Of a DNA stretch of 17,068 nt, positions 15,357 to 17,068 are shown one piece after another. Both the position numbers and the translations under genes were made by a program. Position 1 is the first letter of the stretch. Every line of letters starts with the position of its first letter. Source of the DNA: Bacteroidia bacterium (GTDB taxonomy: Bacteria; Bacteroidota; Bacteroidia; Bacteroidales; P3); NCBI GenBank assembly GCA_025999775.1, contig BNXT01000015.1:1-17068 (forward strand), in the 5' to 3' direction. Under the pieces are notes generated by a model, which was given only the letters and a program-made list of their open reading frames with translations, did not search any database and was not told where the DNA came from.

Positions 15357-16556
15357 TTTCTGATTACTATATTGTTTCAACGCCACTTCCAAGCATTTCA
15401 TAGCGGCGTGCAGGTCTGCTTCTTTAAGTACATAGCTGATACGTACTTCATTTTTACCGGCATTAGCCGTCGTGTAGAAGCCTGTTGCGGGCGCCAACAT
15501 CACCGTTTGTTTTTCGTATTCAAACGACTCAAGCAGCCATTGGCAGAAGCGGTCGCTATCATCTATCGGTAGCCTTGCCACTGCATAAAATGCGCCTTTC
15601 GGCGTAGGACAAAAACAGCCGTCCATATTATTGATAGCTTCCACAACAATATTGCGCCGTTTGGTGTATTCCTGAACAACACCATCGAAGTACGATTGCG
15701 GCGTAGTACTACACGCTGCTTCGGCAAATATCTGTCCATACGTCGGCGGACTTAATCTTGCCTGTGCAAATTTCATCACCGAACTGTAAATCTCTTTATT
15801 TTTGGTTACTAAAGCACCTACACGCGTACCACAAGCGGAATAACGTTTAGACACAGAATCCAACAAGATAACGTGCTGGTCAATACCCTTGATGTGCATC
15901 GCCGATACATGGGACGCTTGGTCATAGCAAAACTCCCGATACACCTCGTCAGAGAACAGAAATAAATCATGCTTCTTAACAAATTCGCCCAACAAAGTCA
16001 TCTCTTCTTTTGTGTAAAGGTAGCCAGTAGGATTGCCGGGGTTACATATCAATATCGCCTTAGTTTTAGGTGTTATCATTTTTTCAAAGTCGCTAATCGC
16101 CGGCAGTGCAAAGCCGTCCTCTATTTTTGAGGGGATCGGCACGGTAACAACGCCCGCATAGATTGCAAAAGCCCGATAATTTGCATAAAACGGCTCCGGA
16201 ATAATGACCTCATCGCCCGGATTCAAACAAGCAAAGAACGCAAACATAATGGCTTCCGTACCGGCATTGGTGATGATGATATCATCGGGAGTTACCGCAA
16301 TATCATGTCGTTGATAGTATTTAGCCAGTGCTTGTCGATAAGATAAAATACCCGCAGAATGACTGTATTCAATCAATTTCAGGTCGTTATTCGTAACGGC
16401 TTGCAAAGCGCCTTGCGGCGATTCAATGTCCGGTTGCCCGATATTGAGGTGATAAACCTTCACGCCACGCTGTTTAGCTTGGTCTGCAAAAGGTACTAAC
16501 TTCCGAATAGGGGAAGCCGGCATCTGTACTGCTTTCTGCGAAATATTCGGCATCAT
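15354..16556 (-). CDS. PLP-dependent aminotransferase, class I/II (aspartate aminotransferase-like)
   Basis: A 400-residue fold-type I aminotransferase of the length usual for the aspartate-aminotransferase subgroup. Visible hallmarks are LNIGQPDIESP near the N-terminus, the TNAGTEAI cofactor loop (residues 96-103), CNPGNPTG with Asn172, SDEVY with Asp203 and Tyr206, the PLP-binding Lys237 in DSVSKRYSACG, Arg245 in GTRVG, and a late NEVRISYV whose Arg should bind the substrate carboxylate. It probably moves amino groups between aspartate or another amino acid and 2-oxoglutarate in the cytoplasm; the exact substrate cannot be fixed from sequence. Its ATG follows the TAA of the DUF1573 gene without a gap (TAAATGATG, second ATG at 16553), which suggests coupled translation. 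It converges with the fused synthase gene. Confidence 0.92.
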   Translation of the reverse strand: MMPNISQKAVQMPASPIRKLVPFADQAKQRGVKVYHLNIGQPDIESPQGALQAVTNNDLKLIEYSHSAGILSYRQALAKYYQRHDIAVTPDDIIITNAGTEAIMFAFFACLNPGDEVIIPEPFYANYRAFAIYAGVVTVPIPSKIEDGFALPAISDFEKMITPKTKAILICNPGNPTGYLYTKEEMTLLGEFVKKHDLFLFSDEVYREFCYDQASHVSAMHIKGIDQHVILLDSVSKRYSACGTRVGALVTKNKEIYSSVMKFAQARLSPPTYGQIFAEAACSTTPQSYFDGVVQEYTKRRNIVVEAINNMDGCFCPTPKGAFYAVARLPIDDSDRFCQWLLESFEYEKQTVMLAPATGFYTTANAGKNEVRISYVLKEADLHAAMKCLEVALKQYSNQK

Positions 16557-16991
16557 TTACGGATTTACAGTGGTTGTTTGTACTGCCTCGCTTAGTACAT
16601 TACCTGTAATACGCAACACAATACGGTCGGAATGTCCATTAGAATAAACGGTAATTTGTTTACTAATAGAGCCGGGGCGTGTGGTATCATATTTTACAGA
16701 TATGTTACCTGTTTCGCCGGGCATCACGGGTTCTCGACTAAACTCTGGAACCGTACATCCACACGAACTTTGTACATTATGAATCACTAATGGCTCCGTG
16801 CCAACATTAGTAAACGTGAATACACACGAACCATCGCCTTTATAAGCAATAGTACCGTAATCATGCACCATTTCGTTAAACTGAGCTTCCGGTCCTTCAA
16901 TAGTCGGCGCAACATCCGTTTTTACCTGAGCAGCAGGATCGTTTGCCAATGCTACTTTCTCATTTTGAGCGCTAATCACCGTTACCGCCAT
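16557..16991 (-). CDS. DUF1573 protein, exported; 5' end uncertain
   Basis: A 144-residue frame from ATG 16991 containing a DUF1573 domain: VHDYGTIAYKGDGSCVFTFTNVG, EPLVIHNVQSSCGCTVPEF and PGETGNISVKYDTT, an Ig-like fold found in Bacteroidetes envelope proteins of unknown role. The first residues (MAVTVISAQNE) are only the end of a signal peptide. The same frame reads IVGLSFAVL directly upstream, which would complete it. That upstream stretch has no ATG, GTG or TTG and meets an in-frame TAG at 17024-17022. The true start may be a rare codon (ATT at 17018), or the 5' end is mutated or misread. The gene is followed without gap by the aminotransferase gene. Confidence 0.78.
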   Translation of the reverse strand: MAVTVISAQNEKVALANDPAAQVKTDVAPTIEGPEAQFNEMVHDYGTIAYKGDGSCVFTFTNVGTEPLVIHNVQSSCGCTVPEFSREPVMPGETGNISVKYDTTRPGSISKQITVYSNGHSDRIVLRITGNVLSEAVQTTTVNP

Positions 16992-17068
16992 TAAGACTGC
17001 AAATGATAAACCTACAATTTCCTATATGTTGAACGTATGGAGAGGATGATATCTCTGGCAAATACTAC

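Noticed and set aside
15282..15572. 96-codon + strand frame beginning in the convergent spacer
   Set aside because: Its first part translates the heptamer array and the rest is antisense to the aminotransferase.

Overview
The window looks like a chromosomal segment of a Bacteroidota bacterium, probably of the order Bacteroidales. Four things point there: a very large secreted protein with a C-terminal type IX secretion (T9SS) sorting domain, a Bacteroidales-type outer-membrane barrel protein, promoter boxes matching the Bacteroidetes consensus (TAnnTTTG with an upstream TTG), and the absence of clear Shine-Dalgarno sites before most genes. No rRNA, tRNA, CRISPR array, transposase or phage gene was recognised.

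Layout. (1) 1-89 is a leader holding a terminator-like hairpin. (2) 90-6692 (+) encodes a 2200-residue surface protein: signal peptide, two duplicated beta-helix modules, eleven MBG-type Ig-like repeats, a cadherin-like domain and a T9SS sorting domain. (3) 6715-7548 (+) is an outer-membrane beta-barrel protein. Its stop is TAG, and the same frame continues for 88 codons as a damaged OmpA peptidoglycan-binding domain (7549-7815). The 398 bases between 7549 and 7946 hold only that remnant, a short AT-rich repeat-like patch and a promoter. (4) 7947-8720 (+) is a PhnP-like metallo-beta-lactamase-fold hydrolase. (5) A three-gene minus-strand operon converges on it: lipoprotein (10785-10366), permuted NlpC/P60-like hydrolase (10351-9704) and Gate-domain membrane protein (9707-8724). 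(6) A divergent promoter region separates that operon from 10893-15260 (+). That gene is a single-chain carbamoyl-phosphate synthase in which the glutaminase (CarA) and synthetase (CarB) are fused. (7) A short intergenic spacer with two 7-bp tandem arrays lies between it and a minus-strand pair: a DUF1573 protein (beginning near 16991) directly followed by a PLP aminotransferase (16556-15354).

How the genes relate. The first two genes form a cell-surface block that appears more GC-rich than the rest (about 55% G+C in bases 661-720 against about 37% in 14281-14340, counted by hand). The remainder is housekeeping: carbamoyl phosphate for pyrimidine and arginine synthesis, amino-acid transamination, and envelope functions. 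The most notable item is the CarA-CarB fusion, an arrangement best known from eukaryotes. I saw no evidence of a defence, mobile or otherwise clearly new multi-gene system.
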